Source: Prevotellaceae bacterium UBA1726
GTDB taxonomy: Bacteria > Bacteroidota > Bacteroidia > Bacteroidales > Bacteroidaceae
Reading direction: 5' to 3'
NCBI GenBank assembly: GCA_002316005.1
Contig: DCIM01000042.1
Span: 1 to 30,760, forward strand
Length of the DNA: 30,760 nucleotides
Under the pieces are notes generated by a model, which was given only the letters and a program-made list of their open reading frames with translations, was not told the DNA's origin and did not search any database. The position numbers were made by a program, and so were the translations under genes. Shown here piece by piece: positions 7,531 through 15,442 of the stretch (within the stretch, counting starts at the first letter, position 1; every line of letters starts with the position of its first letter).

Positions 7531-9324
7531 TTAGTAACCTTCGTTCTGCTTGAGCTTACCGTTAGAGTTGATAACCTCAGTATCACGATAAGGGAATGCA
7601 ATCTTGTAATCAGACCATGTCTTACCAGGCTCCTGGTAGTCGAGATATGGACCAACCTCGAAGTCTGTGTTTGGAGTGAATGTGTTGCCATCTGCCGACC
7701 ATGTACCAGCAAGGCTGCGGTCCTTATAGTGGCGAGCACGAGGGTGAGTTGTGAGCTCAGCAAGGGCAAGTGCCTTGATTTCGGCATCACCGCTGACAGC
7801 CCAACGCTTACAGTCATATAGGTGGTCAGAGTGCTCGAAAGCAAGCTCTACACGACGCTCGTGATAGAGAGCAGACCAAGAAGCGCCATTCAATGGAGTA
7901 AGGTTAGAACGCTCACGGATTGCGTTGAGGTCCTTCAATGCACCTGCTGCATTGCCTGTAGCGAGGTAAGCCTCTGCACGGAGCAACATACAATCTGCGT
8001 AACGGAGGAGAGGGAAGTTCATACGGCATACAGGCCAGTTACCATTGTCACCTACATAACCTGCAGTGACAGGGTCCTCGTCAACAATCCAAGTTGATTC
8101 AACCTGTCCCTTTTCGTTGATCAGAGGGTTACCATTCTCCTGAGTCACATCCCAATGGCCTTTACCGTGCTCAAATGGCTCCATGTACTTGTAGATCATG
8201 AATCCAGACTCAACGTCACGTGTTGAGTAGAAGTTGAATGGCTTGCCCCAGAAATGGATTGGGTCACCATACTCAACGATAGATCTCTTAAGACGGATAT
8301 TGCCCTTTGAAGCATTAGCAAGAGAAGCGTCGTCCTTCTTCATTTCTTCGTAGATATCGAGAGAAGGCTTGAACTGACCCCAGCAGTTGAAGTATCCCCA
8401 ACCACTATTGTCACCGATTACACCAGGGAATTCAACACCACCGTAAACACCGTGAGGACCACCTTCTGAAGGAATTGTCCAGATGTACTCAGTGTTGCGC
8501 CACTTAGCATAGTCAGATGTAAAGTTATCACCGAATTCAACGCCCTTGATAGAACGGCCATATTTAGACTCGAGGTCATTTACACAAGTGATGACATTGC
8601 TCCACTGTGTCTTGTCCCAGCATGCCCAGTAAGCATAAACCTTTGCCATGTAACCAACGCAAGCACCCTGCCATGCACGACCGAAGTTAGGGTCGTCGCC
8701 ATTGTAAGGGTTGTCTGGAAGGAGAGCCTTAGCGTGTTCGAAGTCGTAGATAATCATCTCGTAGTTCTTCATAACAGTTTCCTGCTGTGTAGGAACAGAG
8801 TAGTCATAGCCAGCTTCAAAGTCCTCGTAGCGAACGAATGGGAAGCCCTGCTTACCTGTACCGTAACGATATGCGAGATAGAAGTGCGAGAGAGCACGGC
8901 AGAAGTAAGCCTCACCGAGTGAGCGTGACTCAATCTCTGTCAATTCTGTTTTAGCCTTCTTTGCGAGGAGTTGCTGAACAACCCAGTTGCTGCGAGAGAT
9001 AGTCTTTGTACACTCGCCCCAAACATCGTTGAGAGGGCCTACAGAACCAGTAAGGCTCAATGTTGCGAGTTCTGGATAACCACGTGTACGACCCCATACG
9101 AAGTCATTGGCAGCACCCTGCTCCCACATAATCTGACGACCAAGGAAGTCCTCCTCAAGGAAGCGCATGTAGCAACCATCGATGGCATCGATAGCCTGCT
9201 GGTCGTTTGCGAAGAAAGTATCGCTTGAGATTGCACCCTCGTTCTCTGGCTGAAGGAAGTCAGAGCATGATGTCATTGCAAGGGCACCAATCACTGTAAT
9301 TGCTGATAATATATACTTTTTCAT
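7531..9324 (-). CDS. SusD/RagB-family surface glycan-binding lipoprotein
   Basis: This 597-residue lipoprotein has signal MKKYILSAITVIGALAMTSC with Cys20. The N-terminal SusD pattern (SDFLQPENEGAISSDTFFAN), the internal TPR-like helices (SRSNWVVQQLL, LGEAYFCRALSHFYLAYRYG) and the C-terminal RagB block (NFPLLRYADCMLLRAEAYLA, LNAIRERSN, YHERRVELAFEHSDHLYDCK) are all clear. SusD proteins cap the SusC channel at the outer membrane and deliver oligosaccharide. It follows the SusC-like gene by 64 bp and is followed by a strong terminator. It shares little with the second SusD at 25595-27265, suggesting a different ligand or a different part of the same glycan. The substrate cannot be read from the sequence. 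Confidence 0.96.
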   Translation of the reverse strand: MKKYILSAITVIGALAMTSCSDFLQPENEGAISSDTFFANDQQAIDAIDGCYMRFLEEDFLGRQIMWEQGAANDFVWGRTRGYPELATLSLTGSVGPLNDVWGECTKTISRSNWVVQQLLAKKAKTELTEIESRSLGEAYFCRALSHFYLAYRYGTGKQGFPFVRYEDFEAGYDYSVPTQQETVMKNYEMIIYDFEHAKALLPDNPYNGDDPNFGRAWQGACVGYMAKVYAYWACWDKTQWSNVITCVNDLESKYGRSIKGVEFGDNFTSDYAKWRNTEYIWTIPSEGGPHGVYGGVEFPGVIGDNSGWGYFNCWGQFKPSLDIYEEMKKDDASLANASKGNIRLKRSIVEYGDPIHFWGKPFNFYSTRDVESGFMIYKYMEPFEHGKGHWDVTQENGNPLINEKGQVESTWIVDEDPVTAGYVGDNGNWPVCRMNFPLLRYADCMLLRAEAYLATGNAAGALKDLNAIRERSNLTPLNGASWSALYHERRVELAFEHSDHLYDCKRWAVSGDAEIKALALAELTTHPRARHYKDRSLAGTWSADGNTFTPNTDFEVGPYLDYQEPGKTWSDYKIAFPYRDTEVINSNGKLKQNEGY

Positions 9325-9349
9325 AATCTTATTTTCCTATGTTTTTAAT

Positions 9350-9384
9350 ACTTTAAACTTTAAACCTTAAACTTTAAACCTTAA
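9350..9384. repeat. Five tandem 7-bp repeats between susC-like and susD-like genes
   Basis: The units ACTTTAA, ACTTTAA, ACCTTAA, ACTTTAA, ACCTTAA run without a gap from 9350 to 9384, and a degenerate sixth unit overlaps the SusC stop codon. They fill half of the 64-bp gap. Slipped-strand changes would alter the spacing between the two genes by 7 bp steps. Confidence 0.8.
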
Positions 9385-9388
9385 ACTA

Positions 9389-12300
9389 TTAATAAGTAAC
9401 CTTAACACCGAAAGAAATTGTACGAGATACTGGGTACTTAACTGTATCAAGACCACCACACTCAGGGTCCATACCAGAGTACTTAGTCAAAGTGAAGAGG
9501 TTTTCACCAGTGATGTAAGCAGAAAGCATTGAACCGCGTTCTGCGAAATGACCAACCTTGCGGAGAAGGCTTGTGAGGTCGTAAGAAACTGTGAACGACT
9601 TCATACGGAGGTAAGAACCATCCTCGAGGAACCAGTCAGACATCTTTGAGAAGTTACCATTATCGTCAGATTTCGCAAGGCGTGGAATAGTAGCGTCAGT
9701 TGTCTTACCCCAACCCCATGAATCCTTAATGCCTTCAGCACGGTTGAAGTTACCCTCGTTGTCGTTGTAAATCATAGTCTTACCAACATAGAGTACCTGA
9801 GCACCACCTACGCCCTGGAACATGCAGTCAACAGAGAGTTTCTTCCAGTTGAAACCAGCAGTAAGAGCGAATGTTGTCTTAGGAGTTGCAGAACCGCAGT
9901 ACTGCTTATCATCGTTAGTAATCTGACCGTCGCCGTTGAAGTCGATAAACTTCAAGTCACCAGCCTTTGCATTTGGCTGAATGCGGTTACCGTTCTTGTC
10001 AACATATGCTGCAGCCTCTTCGTCTGACTGGAAAATACCGTCAGTCTTGATGAGGTAGAACTGTCCGAGAGGACCACCTACACATGTACGCTCCCAATCG
10101 CTGAGGTTACGGAAACTACGTGATGGTGCCCATTCTGTCCACTCGCCATCAGCATTGAGCTGAGTCTTTGTTACCTCGTTGTGCAACCATGTGAAGTTAC
10201 CACGAACATGGTATCCCCAGTCGCTGCCAATCTTGTCAGCCCAACCAGCCTCAAGCTCGATACCGTAGTTCACAATCTCACCATCGTTTACTTGTGGCTT
10301 AGTACCAACACCGATGTAGTTAGGGAAGTTGAGGAGCTGCTCCTGGATGAGGTTGAAGGTACGCTTGTTGAAGTAATCAATGCTGAAGTTCAGACGGTTG
10401 TTCAACATAGCAGCATCAAGACCTATAGAGAACTGCTCTGAAGTTTCCCAAGTAAGGTTAGGGTTGAATGCGCGATTGTTGTAAATCTGAGTACCCCATG
10501 TACCTGCGCCTGTGATACCATACTGAGGACGCTCGTTTGTATTTGTGCTTGTCGAAAGTGTGTAGCTGTTGTAGTTCCAACCGATAGAGTTGATATTACC
10601 TACACGACCCCAAGATGCGCGAAGTTTCAAGAGATTGATCTTGTCCTTGAGTGGCTCCCAGAAACTCTCGCTTGAAATCTTCCAAGCAGCTGTTACTGAA
10701 GGGAAGTCTGCGTGGTTGTTCTCGTAAACGAGACGACCAGCGTAGTCACGACGCCAAGAAGCGGTGAGGAAGTAGCGGTCTGCATAAGAGTAAGCAAGAC
10801 GAGCAACGATAGCAACATTTGTATCGATACCGCGGAAATAGTCTTTTACACTAGTTGAGTTAGCGTATGCGAGATACTGAAGAGCTGGACTTTCGTCGGA
10901 GAAGCTCTGACCTACAGCCTCCATCGATCTACCAGTACCCTTGTCTGCTGTAGTAGAAAGCATTGCACTGATAGTGTGGTCACCGAATGTGTTGTCGTAA
11001 GAGAGGGTGTTCTCTGTCTTCCAATCGTATGATGTGCTTGCACCTTCGTACATTTCAGAAGATGAAGGAGTTTCCTGACGGCCAGTTACTTCATAGCGAT
11101 ATGGATGGAAGTTCTTGTAATAGTACTTTGTTGACCAATAAGAGAAACGGCTTGTGAACTTCAGACCAGGAATGATGTCGTGAATCTGAAGAGCAGTGTG
11201 GGTCTCAAATACTGTATAATCATTCCACTTCTGATCACCTTCAAGCAGACGGAGAGGGTTGTAGCAGTCACCCATCAAACCTGTATCATTCTGCCACTTT
11301 TCTGGGAGCCAGCCTGAGAAGCTGCCATCTTCCTCATACATTGGGGCGAACTGAGGAGAGTAGATTGCGTTGATAAGAACACCACTGGTTTCACTTGTTG
11401 TGTTAGCGCCTCTTTCGCGGTTCCACTTCCAATTGACGTTTTCTGTAACCTTAATCCACTTGTTGACATCAAAGTCACCCTTATAGTTTATATTGAGGGT
11501 CTTTGAGAATGTGTTCTTAAGTGTACCTTCTTTATTAGTTGATGAGAATCCAAGACGGTTCTTTGCAACATCTGAACCAGTCGAGAGTACAACATTCTGA
11601 CGGTTGCTGATTGCTGTGCGGAAAATAGCATCCGTCCAGTCGCAACGCTGTGTTTCCATATAAGCAACCTCCTCAGGGTCAGATACATTGAAATTGCCAG
11701 TTCTTCTACGCATCTCAAGCATATCCTTTGCGTTAAGACCGTGGATAGTGTTGACTGCATTAGCAAAGTTAACCTGTCCGTCATACTCTACGCGGACGCC
11801 TGGAGTTTTCTTAGCCTGCTTTGTTGTTACAACGATAACACCACCGTTACCAGATGTAGCACCGTAGATTGCAGCAGAAGCGGCGTCCTTAAGGACTGTC
11901 ATACTCTCAATTTCCTCTACAGAAGGTATTGCTGCGCCTGGCACACCGTCAACAACCCAAAGTACAGCATCACCATTCTGCGAACCCTGACCGCGGACTA
12001 CCATTGAGAATCCGGCTGTTGGGTCACCTGAGCGCTCAGCTACCTGAACACCGGCTACCTGTCCCTGGAGCATACCAGTTGAACTAGTTACCGAACGAGT
12101 TTTGATCTTGTCTACATCCTTTACTGTTGTAACAGCACCAGAAAGGTCCTGCTTACGCTGCTGGATACCGAAACCGAGGACAACAACTTCGTCGAGCTGG
12201 CTGCTGTCTTCATTAAGGAGAACATTGATTGCCTTACCGTCAGCTTTTACTTCCTGGGTTGTGAAGCCAATGTAGCTGATTACGATGGTTTGGCCTGGCT

Positions 12301-12550
12301 TTGCGTTGAGAGTAAAGTTACCGTCAAGGTCGGTGATAGTACCAACTGACATACCTTTTACTGTAACGCTAGCACCAACGATAGGTTCACCATTAGCGTC
12401 TTTTACGACACCCTTTACAGTATTGTTCTGGGCAACTGCCACACCGTAACCGGTCTGAGCTACCTGAGGAACGAACACTGAGAACATTGAGAGAGCAATA
12501 ATGCCGATAAGCTTGCTGCCCCAATTGCTTGAAAAATTAGTCTTTTTCAT
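9389..12550 (-). CDS. SusC/RagA-family TonB-dependent outer-membrane transporter
   Basis: This is a 1053-residue protein. A signal peptide of about 40 residues precedes a carboxypeptidase-regulatory-like domain (VKGVVKDANGEPIVGASVTV to YIGFTTQEV, about residues 44-100). A SusC signature (DEVVVLGFGIQQRKQDLSGA), the plug domain (LQGQVAGVQV, VVRGQGS, WVVDGVPG, SMTVLKDAASAAIYG) and a long beta-barrel ending in TISFGVKVTY follow. It imports oligosaccharides using TonB-supplied energy, together with the SusD at 7531-9324. No STN domain is present, so signalling to an anti-sigma factor is not expected. It has an unusually long leader containing a small palindrome at 12632-12647. Length and ending are normal, unlike the other SusC at 27299-30685. 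Confidence 0.97.
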   Translation of the reverse strand: MKKTNFSSNWGSKLIGIIALSMFSVFVPQVAQTGYGVAVAQNNTVKGVVKDANGEPIVGASVTVKGMSVGTITDLDGNFTLNAKPGQTIVISYIGFTTQEVKADGKAINVLLNEDSSQLDEVVVLGFGIQQRKQDLSGAVTTVKDVDKIKTRSVTSSTGMLQGQVAGVQVAERSGDPTAGFSMVVRGQGSQNGDAVLWVVDGVPGAAIPSVEEIESMTVLKDAASAAIYGATSGNGGVIVVTTKQAKKTPGVRVEYDGQVNFANAVNTIHGLNAKDMLEMRRRTGNFNVSDPEEVAYMETQRCDWTDAIFRTAISNRQNVVLSTGSDVAKNRLGFSSTNKEGTLKNTFSKTLNINYKGDFDVNKWIKVTENVNWKWNRERGANTTSETSGVLINAIYSPQFAPMYEEDGSFSGWLPEKWQNDTGLMGDCYNPLRLLEGDQKWNDYTVFETHTALQIHDIIPGLKFTSRFSYWSTKYYYKNFHPYRYEVTGRQETPSSSEMYEGASTSYDWKTENTLSYDNTFGDHTISAMLSTTADKGTGRSMEAVGQSFSDESPALQYLAYANSTSVKDYFRGIDTNVAIVARLAYSYADRYFLTASWRRDYAGRLVYENNHADFPSVTAAWKISSESFWEPLKDKINLLKLRASWGRVGNINSIGWNYNSYTLSTSTNTNERPQYGITGAGTWGTQIYNNRAFNPNLTWETSEQFSIGLDAAMLNNRLNFSIDYFNKRTFNLIQEQLLNFPNYIGVGTKPQVNDGEIVNYGIELEAGWADKIGSDWGYHVRGNFTWLHNEVTKTQLNADGEWTEWAPSRSFRNLSDWERTCVGGPLGQFYLIKTDGIFQSDEEAAAYVDKNGNRIQPNAKAGDLKFIDFNGDGQITNDDKQYCGSATPKTTFALTAGFNWKKLSVDCMFQGVGGAQVLYVGKTMIYNDNEGNFNRAEGIKDSWGWGKTTDATIPRLAKSDDNGNFSKMSDWFLEDGSYLRMKSFTVSYDLTSLLRKVGHFAERGSMLSAYITGENLFTLTKYSGMDPECGGLDTVKYPVSRTISFGVKVTY

Positions 12551-12631
12551 TCTTGTTCGAATTAGGTTTTAGTAATAAATATGAATAATGTTAATTAATA
12601 AATTCCCATTTTTGTTTTAGTCATTTCTGGT

Positions 12632-12647
12632 GGGAATATTTATTCCC
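12632..12647. promoter_or_regulatory. 16-bp palindrome in the leader of the SusC-like gene
   Basis: GGGAATA (12632-12638), TT, TATTCCC (12641-12647) is a perfect seven-base dyad. It lies 82-97 bp before the start codon at 12550 and just downstream of the candidate promoter, so in the transcript it would form a small hairpin. It could equally be an operator. Function not shown. Confidence 0.4.
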
Positions 12648-12672
12648 CGTCATCATGGCTTTTTGGGTTTTG

Positions 12673-12702
12673 CAAAGTGGACTTGCCATTTCGCTGCTCA
12701 AA
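12673..12702 (-). promoter_or_regulatory. Candidate promoter of the SusC/SusD operon at 12550-7531
   Basis: On the minus strand a -33 TTTG lies at 12702-12699, and 18 nt later CCACTTTG (12680-12673) matches the TTTG half of the Bacteroidetes -7 element but lacks the leading TA. It would give a leader of about 115 nt. A weak -7 is compatible with a promoter that needs an activator. Confidence 0.4.
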
Positions 12703-12810
12703 AGTATTAAATCTTTTTTATATATGCAACACTTTTTAGTAAAAACTTTGTGAAAATTCGCAATTTTACAATTTTCAAGGCAATTTTTGTGGAAATTCCG
12801 GGCGTTTTTT

Positions 12811-12992
12811 CGATATTCTGCGGTGGTTTTTTTACGATTTGTAGGGCGCCGAATATCGCGTCCACCCCTGTTTTATATAGGTGAAAAATAGATTCCAGCA
12901 AGGACTCAAGTCCTTTTTCATGTCTTTCGGTATAGACTTTTGAGAGTAAACTCTCGCGTCTACACCCGAAATCCATTAAGCCACAAGTGGCT
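12811..12992. repeat. Series of small perfect inverted repeats
   Basis: Going rightwards: CGATATTC (12811-12818) with GAATATCG (12851-12858); AAGGACT-CA-AGTCCTT (12900-12915), followed by T; GAGAGT-AA-ACTCTC (12942-12955); AGCCAC-AA-GTGGCT (12979-12992). A further GCTG-TCG-CAGC (13009-13019) lies inside the inverted-repeat arm at 13003-13037. Three consecutive dyads with two-base centres at 37-42 bp intervals are unlikely by chance. This could be a structured RNA, a dispersed palindromic repeat, or the eroded end of the GxxExxY cassette. Confidence 0.6.
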
Positions 12993-13002
12993 GCTGTAAT
13001 CG

Positions 13003-13037
13003 AAAATCGCTGTCGCAGCAAAATATTAAAAAATAAG
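13003..13037. repeat. Left arm of 35-bp inverted repeat around GxxExxY gene 1
   Basis: It is the reverse complement of 13692-13726 with one mismatch in 35. It starts AAAATCGCTGTCGCAGC and ends TAAAAAATAAG. The word TAATC (12997-13001) stands one base outside this arm and again one base outside the other arm (13728-13732), which may be a 5-bp target duplication. Confidence 0.85.
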
Positions 13038-13198
13038 ATGACCGGAGAGGAAAGACAATAGGCAGGAAAATAATTAATAATTTCCTGCGGCAATTTGATA
13101 TCTTTCCAACAATGCCTTTTATGAAATTTAAATGCTTAGTCTTTATTAGGACCTGCTTCAAGTTTAATGTCTTGCCCCTTATTTTTCATCAAAAGTTC

Positions 13199-13645
13199 TT
13201 AGAAAGGACGGATTGTTCCAGTCTTCTTATCGTAGTAGTATCGTTGTATCTGAGCTTTGGGCCATGTTCCGAAATTTACCAGTATTCCAATAGGAAATCC
13301 CGTTCCTCGTAGATATCCAAATAGTTGATACTGCTCTTTATCGCCTATTTCTTTGATTGCCTTGCACTCAACTACAATATTTGATGTGGGCATCTCCACA
13401 ATAAGATCCATTTTAAGAAAGGATTCCATTTCCTTTCCGTGAAATATAGGATGGTGTATATATTCTCGACGACTCTTTATTCCTCTCTCGTCAAAAATCA
13501 TTTTGCATGCTTCTTGATATAGGTATTCGGGCATACCTCGTCCTAAATCCTTATGAACATCGATAAGACAACCAATAATAGGGTATGTGTATTCAATAAG
13601 TTTTGACCTCAAAGGTTCTTCAACTGTAACTTGCTGGTATTCCAT
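13199..13645 (-). CDS. GxxExxY protein (PD-(D/E)XK nuclease-like), copy 1
   Basis: This 148-residue protein carries the family signature GMPEYLY (residues 37-43: Gly37, Glu40, Tyr43). A PD-(D/E)XK-type core follows, with Asp80 in KMDLIVEM and Glu93-Cys-Lys95 in VVECKAI; later come EQYQLFGYLRGTGFPIGILV and NFG. The family is widespread in Bacteroidetes, often in several copies per genome; it is placed in the PD-(D/E)XK superfamily, and to my knowledge its role is not established. No signal peptide, so cytoplasmic. It stands alone between inverted repeats, between the regulator at 13853-14923 and the SusC leader. It differs strongly from copy 2 at 15021-15398, so the two are not a recent duplication. 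Confidence 0.9.
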   Translation of the reverse strand: MEYQQVTVEEPLRSKLIEYTYPIIGCLIDVHKDLGRGMPEYLYQEACKMIFDERGIKSRREYIHHPIFHGKEMESFLKMDLIVEMPTSNIVVECKAIKEIGDKEQYQLFGYLRGTGFPIGILVNFGTWPKAQIQRYYYDKKTGTIRPF

Positions 13646-13691
13646 AATCCATATTTTTTATAGTAATCGTCTTTTGGTCCTTGTCTTTGCC

Positions 13692-13726
13692 CTTATTTTT
13701 TAGTATTTTGCTGCGACAGCGATTTT
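13692..13726. repeat. Right arm of 35-bp inverted repeat around GxxExxY gene 1
   Basis: This is the partner of 13003-13037. It begins CTTATTTTTTAG and ends GCTGCGACAGCGATTTT, 47 bp upstream of the gene's start codon. The word GCGACAGCG recurs a few bases further out, near 13741-13749. Confidence 0.85.
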
Positions 13727-13852
13727 TTAATCTGGCAAGCGCGACAGCGCCGCAGAAGAGGATGGGCATTAGGCATAAACTTGTTTATAGCATAGTGGAC
13801 ATACTCGTATGCAACGAACGAAGTTCTGCCAGATATTTTTCATCTAAATAAA

Positions 13853-14923
13853 TTACTTCCACTGCGAGGGGGAGATGCCTTCGGCCTCTTTGAACACCTT
13901 GCTGAAGGCTGATGTGCTGCCGAAACCACTCTCTGCTGCCACGACATCGAGTTTCATGCCCGGATTCTCGCTCATATACTTCTTGGCGTAATCCAGGCGG
14001 TGCTTGTTGATGATGGCTGTGAAGGTCTCGCCATAGCACTCCTTCACCATCCTTGTGACATAGGTGCGGTTGGTGCCGAGCATCTGGGCTACCTCCTCAA
14101 TAGACAAATGGCCATTGAGGAAAATCTGTTTTTCATTGATTAGTTTCTCGAAGGCTTCGCTCATCAGGGCAAACTTTGGTTTTACTTCAAGGTATTGTGT
14201 TTCTTTGTTCTCGTCGACAACAGGCTCAATGTCATAGCCCTTTGCCACCATTATTAATAAGGTGCAGATTAGTGCTGCAAAAGTAGTCAGATAGATGAAT
14301 TTCGTCACTCCGTTCCAGTACATGTCGTCCACCAATGCAATGAGGATTGTGAACGCCAGTGTGCCGAGGCAGGTGGCGAAAAGGCAGTTACTGTTGTCGG
14401 TCAACGACCAGTTGTTTTGTGTCATTCGCAACTTCAGACGTATCACCTTAAACAGCATGACAGCCGACTGGAAGAAGAGGCAGATCTCGTAAATGTTCCA
14501 TGTCCATATTGCTTTTCCGTTAAGAAAAATATAAACATTTGTATTCTCTAATGATACATCTGGCACTACATCGTCGAGGACGAAATAAATGCGGCTGAAG
14601 AAGCAAAGGATGAGTATTCCGAAGATGCAATATGTCGTGGCGCATAGCAGTCTTAGTCCGAACTGGCGTGCCAGATAGATATAGAGCAATGGTATGAGAA
14701 GACTTGTTGTGATTATGTCTAGACGCTGCATAAATCCTACCGGGTCGTAGTCTGGCTCGTATATCATCTTATACCATGTGATGATGAAATGTGTCCATAC
14801 CGTTACCATTGCCAATGCCACTGTCAAGGCATTGCCTGTTCGCTTCTGACGGATTAACTGCACCTCGGTATAACCGAAAGTGAGAATGGAAATTATCAGC
14901 AATATAAGGTAGTAATACGACAT
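13853..14923 (-). CDS. Membrane-anchored AraC-family transcriptional regulator
   Basis: This 356-residue protein has about six or seven hydrophobic segments in residues 1-230, for example YYLILLIISILTFGY at the start and FIYLTTFAALICTLLIMVA before the linker. A cytosolic AraC-type helix-turn-helix pair occupies about residues 255-356. The first helix-turn-helix is LSIEEVAQMLGTNRTYVTRMV and the second contains LDVVAAESGFGSTSAFSKVFK, with the C-terminal GISPSQWK typical of the family. Such proteins may sense a signal in or across the membrane while bound to DNA. It lies between the two carbohydrate operons and is a good candidate to control one of them; no other regulator is visible. A GxxExxY cassette sits between its likely promoter (15687-15718) and its start. 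Confidence 0.9.
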   Translation of the reverse strand: MSYYYLILLIISILTFGYTEVQLIRQKRTGNALTVALAMVTVWTHFIITWYKMIYEPDYDPVGFMQRLDIITTSLLIPLLYIYLARQFGLRLLCATTYCIFGILILCFFSRIYFVLDDVVPDVSLENTNVYIFLNGKAIWTWNIYEICLFFQSAVMLFKVIRLKLRMTQNNWSLTDNSNCLFATCLGTLAFTILIALVDDMYWNGVTKFIYLTTFAALICTLLIMVAKGYDIEPVVDENKETQYLEVKPKFALMSEAFEKLINEKQIFLNGHLSIEEVAQMLGTNRTYVTRMVKECYGETFTAIINKHRLDYAKKYMSENPGMKLDVVAAESGFGSTSAFSKVFKEAEGISPSQWK

Positions 14924-14968
14924 CTCTAAATATTTTACAAATTGGGTTTTATGTTTCTGTTTTTTACT

Positions 14969-14996
14969 AACAAGAATTTACAGAATTAACAGAATT
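14969..14996. repeat. Left arm of 28-bp inverted repeat around GxxExxY gene 2
   Basis: It is a perfect reverse complement of 15600-15627. The sequence is built of related words (GAATTTACA, GAATTAACA), so each arm is itself a near-repeat. It starts 46 bp upstream of the regulator's ATG at 14923 and ends 24 bp past the GxxExxY stop. Confidence 0.9.
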
Positions 14997-15020
14997 TTTT
15001 TTGCCCATTCTCTGTTTCTG

Positions 15021-15398
15021 TTATGGCTTCTTGTTACGAAATACATACTTCACCTCGCATGAGGGAGTTCCGAAATTTATCAATATACCTATTTCGCATC
15101 CTGTGGCCTTTAGATAATTGATAACCTGGGCTTTGTGGACATCGGTTAGGTTCTGAACAGCCTTGAGTTCCACTATTATTTTTCCGTGGCATACTAGATC
15201 AGCCACATAGTATTTGTTCATTTGCTCGCCTTTGTAATATAGGCTGAGCATCTTTTGAGGTTCATAAGGAATGCCTCTGCGACTTAATTCCCTTTCCATG
15301 GCCTCCTGGTAGACCTCTTCAAGAAAACCGTTACCCAATTCTCTGTGTACTTCGTAGGCACAACCTGAAATTGCATAGCATTGCTCTTCGAACATCAT
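15021..15398 (-). CDS. GxxExxY protein (PD-(D/E)XK nuclease-like), copy 2
   Basis: This 125-residue protein has the signature GFLEEVY (residues 24-30) with the preceding helix SGCAYEVHRELGNG. The nuclease-like core has Asp67 in VADLVCHG and Glu77-x-Lys79 in IIVELKAV, and the usual ending QVINYLKATGCEIGILINFG is present. A second ATG one codon later (15395) could also be the start. It is cytoplasmic, with no partner gene in the cassette. It shares the motif plan with copy 1 (13199-13645) but little other sequence. It is transcribed in the same direction as the regulator downstream, probably from the promoter at 15687-15718. Family assignment is firm; function is unknown. Confidence 0.92.
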   Translation of the reverse strand: MMFEEQCYAISGCAYEVHRELGNGFLEEVYQEAMERELSRRGIPYEPQKMLSLYYKGEQMNKYYVADLVCHGKIIVELKAVQNLTDVHKAQVINYLKATGCEIGILINFGTPSCEVKYVFRNKKP

Positions 15399-15442
15399 AT
15401 ATTATCTATCTTAATGTTTTGAAAAAAACTTTTCCTCAGCCC

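Larger units (their letters stand above)
12551..13002. other. Gene-poor interval: SusC leader plus a run of small palindromes
   Basis: I see no convincing gene here. The first 120 bp is the A/T-rich leader of the SusC-like gene; a candidate promoter lies at 12673-12702. From 12811 to 12992 the sequence is dominated by short inverted repeats. A 128-codon frame on the minus strand (12707-13093) crosses these palindromes and the inverted-repeat arm at 13003, and lacks any recognisable domain, so I treat it as non-coding. Confidence 0.6.
13003..13726. mobile_element. Putative cassette: GxxExxY gene 1 between 35-bp inverted repeats
   Basis: Inverted arms at 13003-13037 and 13692-13726 (34 of 35 bases complementary) enclose 724 bp whose only gene is the GxxExxY gene at 13199-13645. 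There is no transposase. TAATC occurs just outside both arms. The arrangement suggests a unit that moved as a whole, but mobility is inferred from structure only. Comparison with an empty site in a related strain would settle it. Confidence 0.45.

Noticed and set aside
12707..13093. 128-codon minus-strand frame before the SusC leader
   Set aside because: It crosses several perfect palindromes and the inverted-repeat arm at 13003-13037, has no recognisable domain and no plausible start signal; treated as a repeat region.
13731..13833. TCTGGCA (13731-13737) and TGCCAGA (13827-13833) as a terminator of the regulator
   Set aside because: The arms are only 7 bp with a loop of about 90 bases and no T-run; likely chance.
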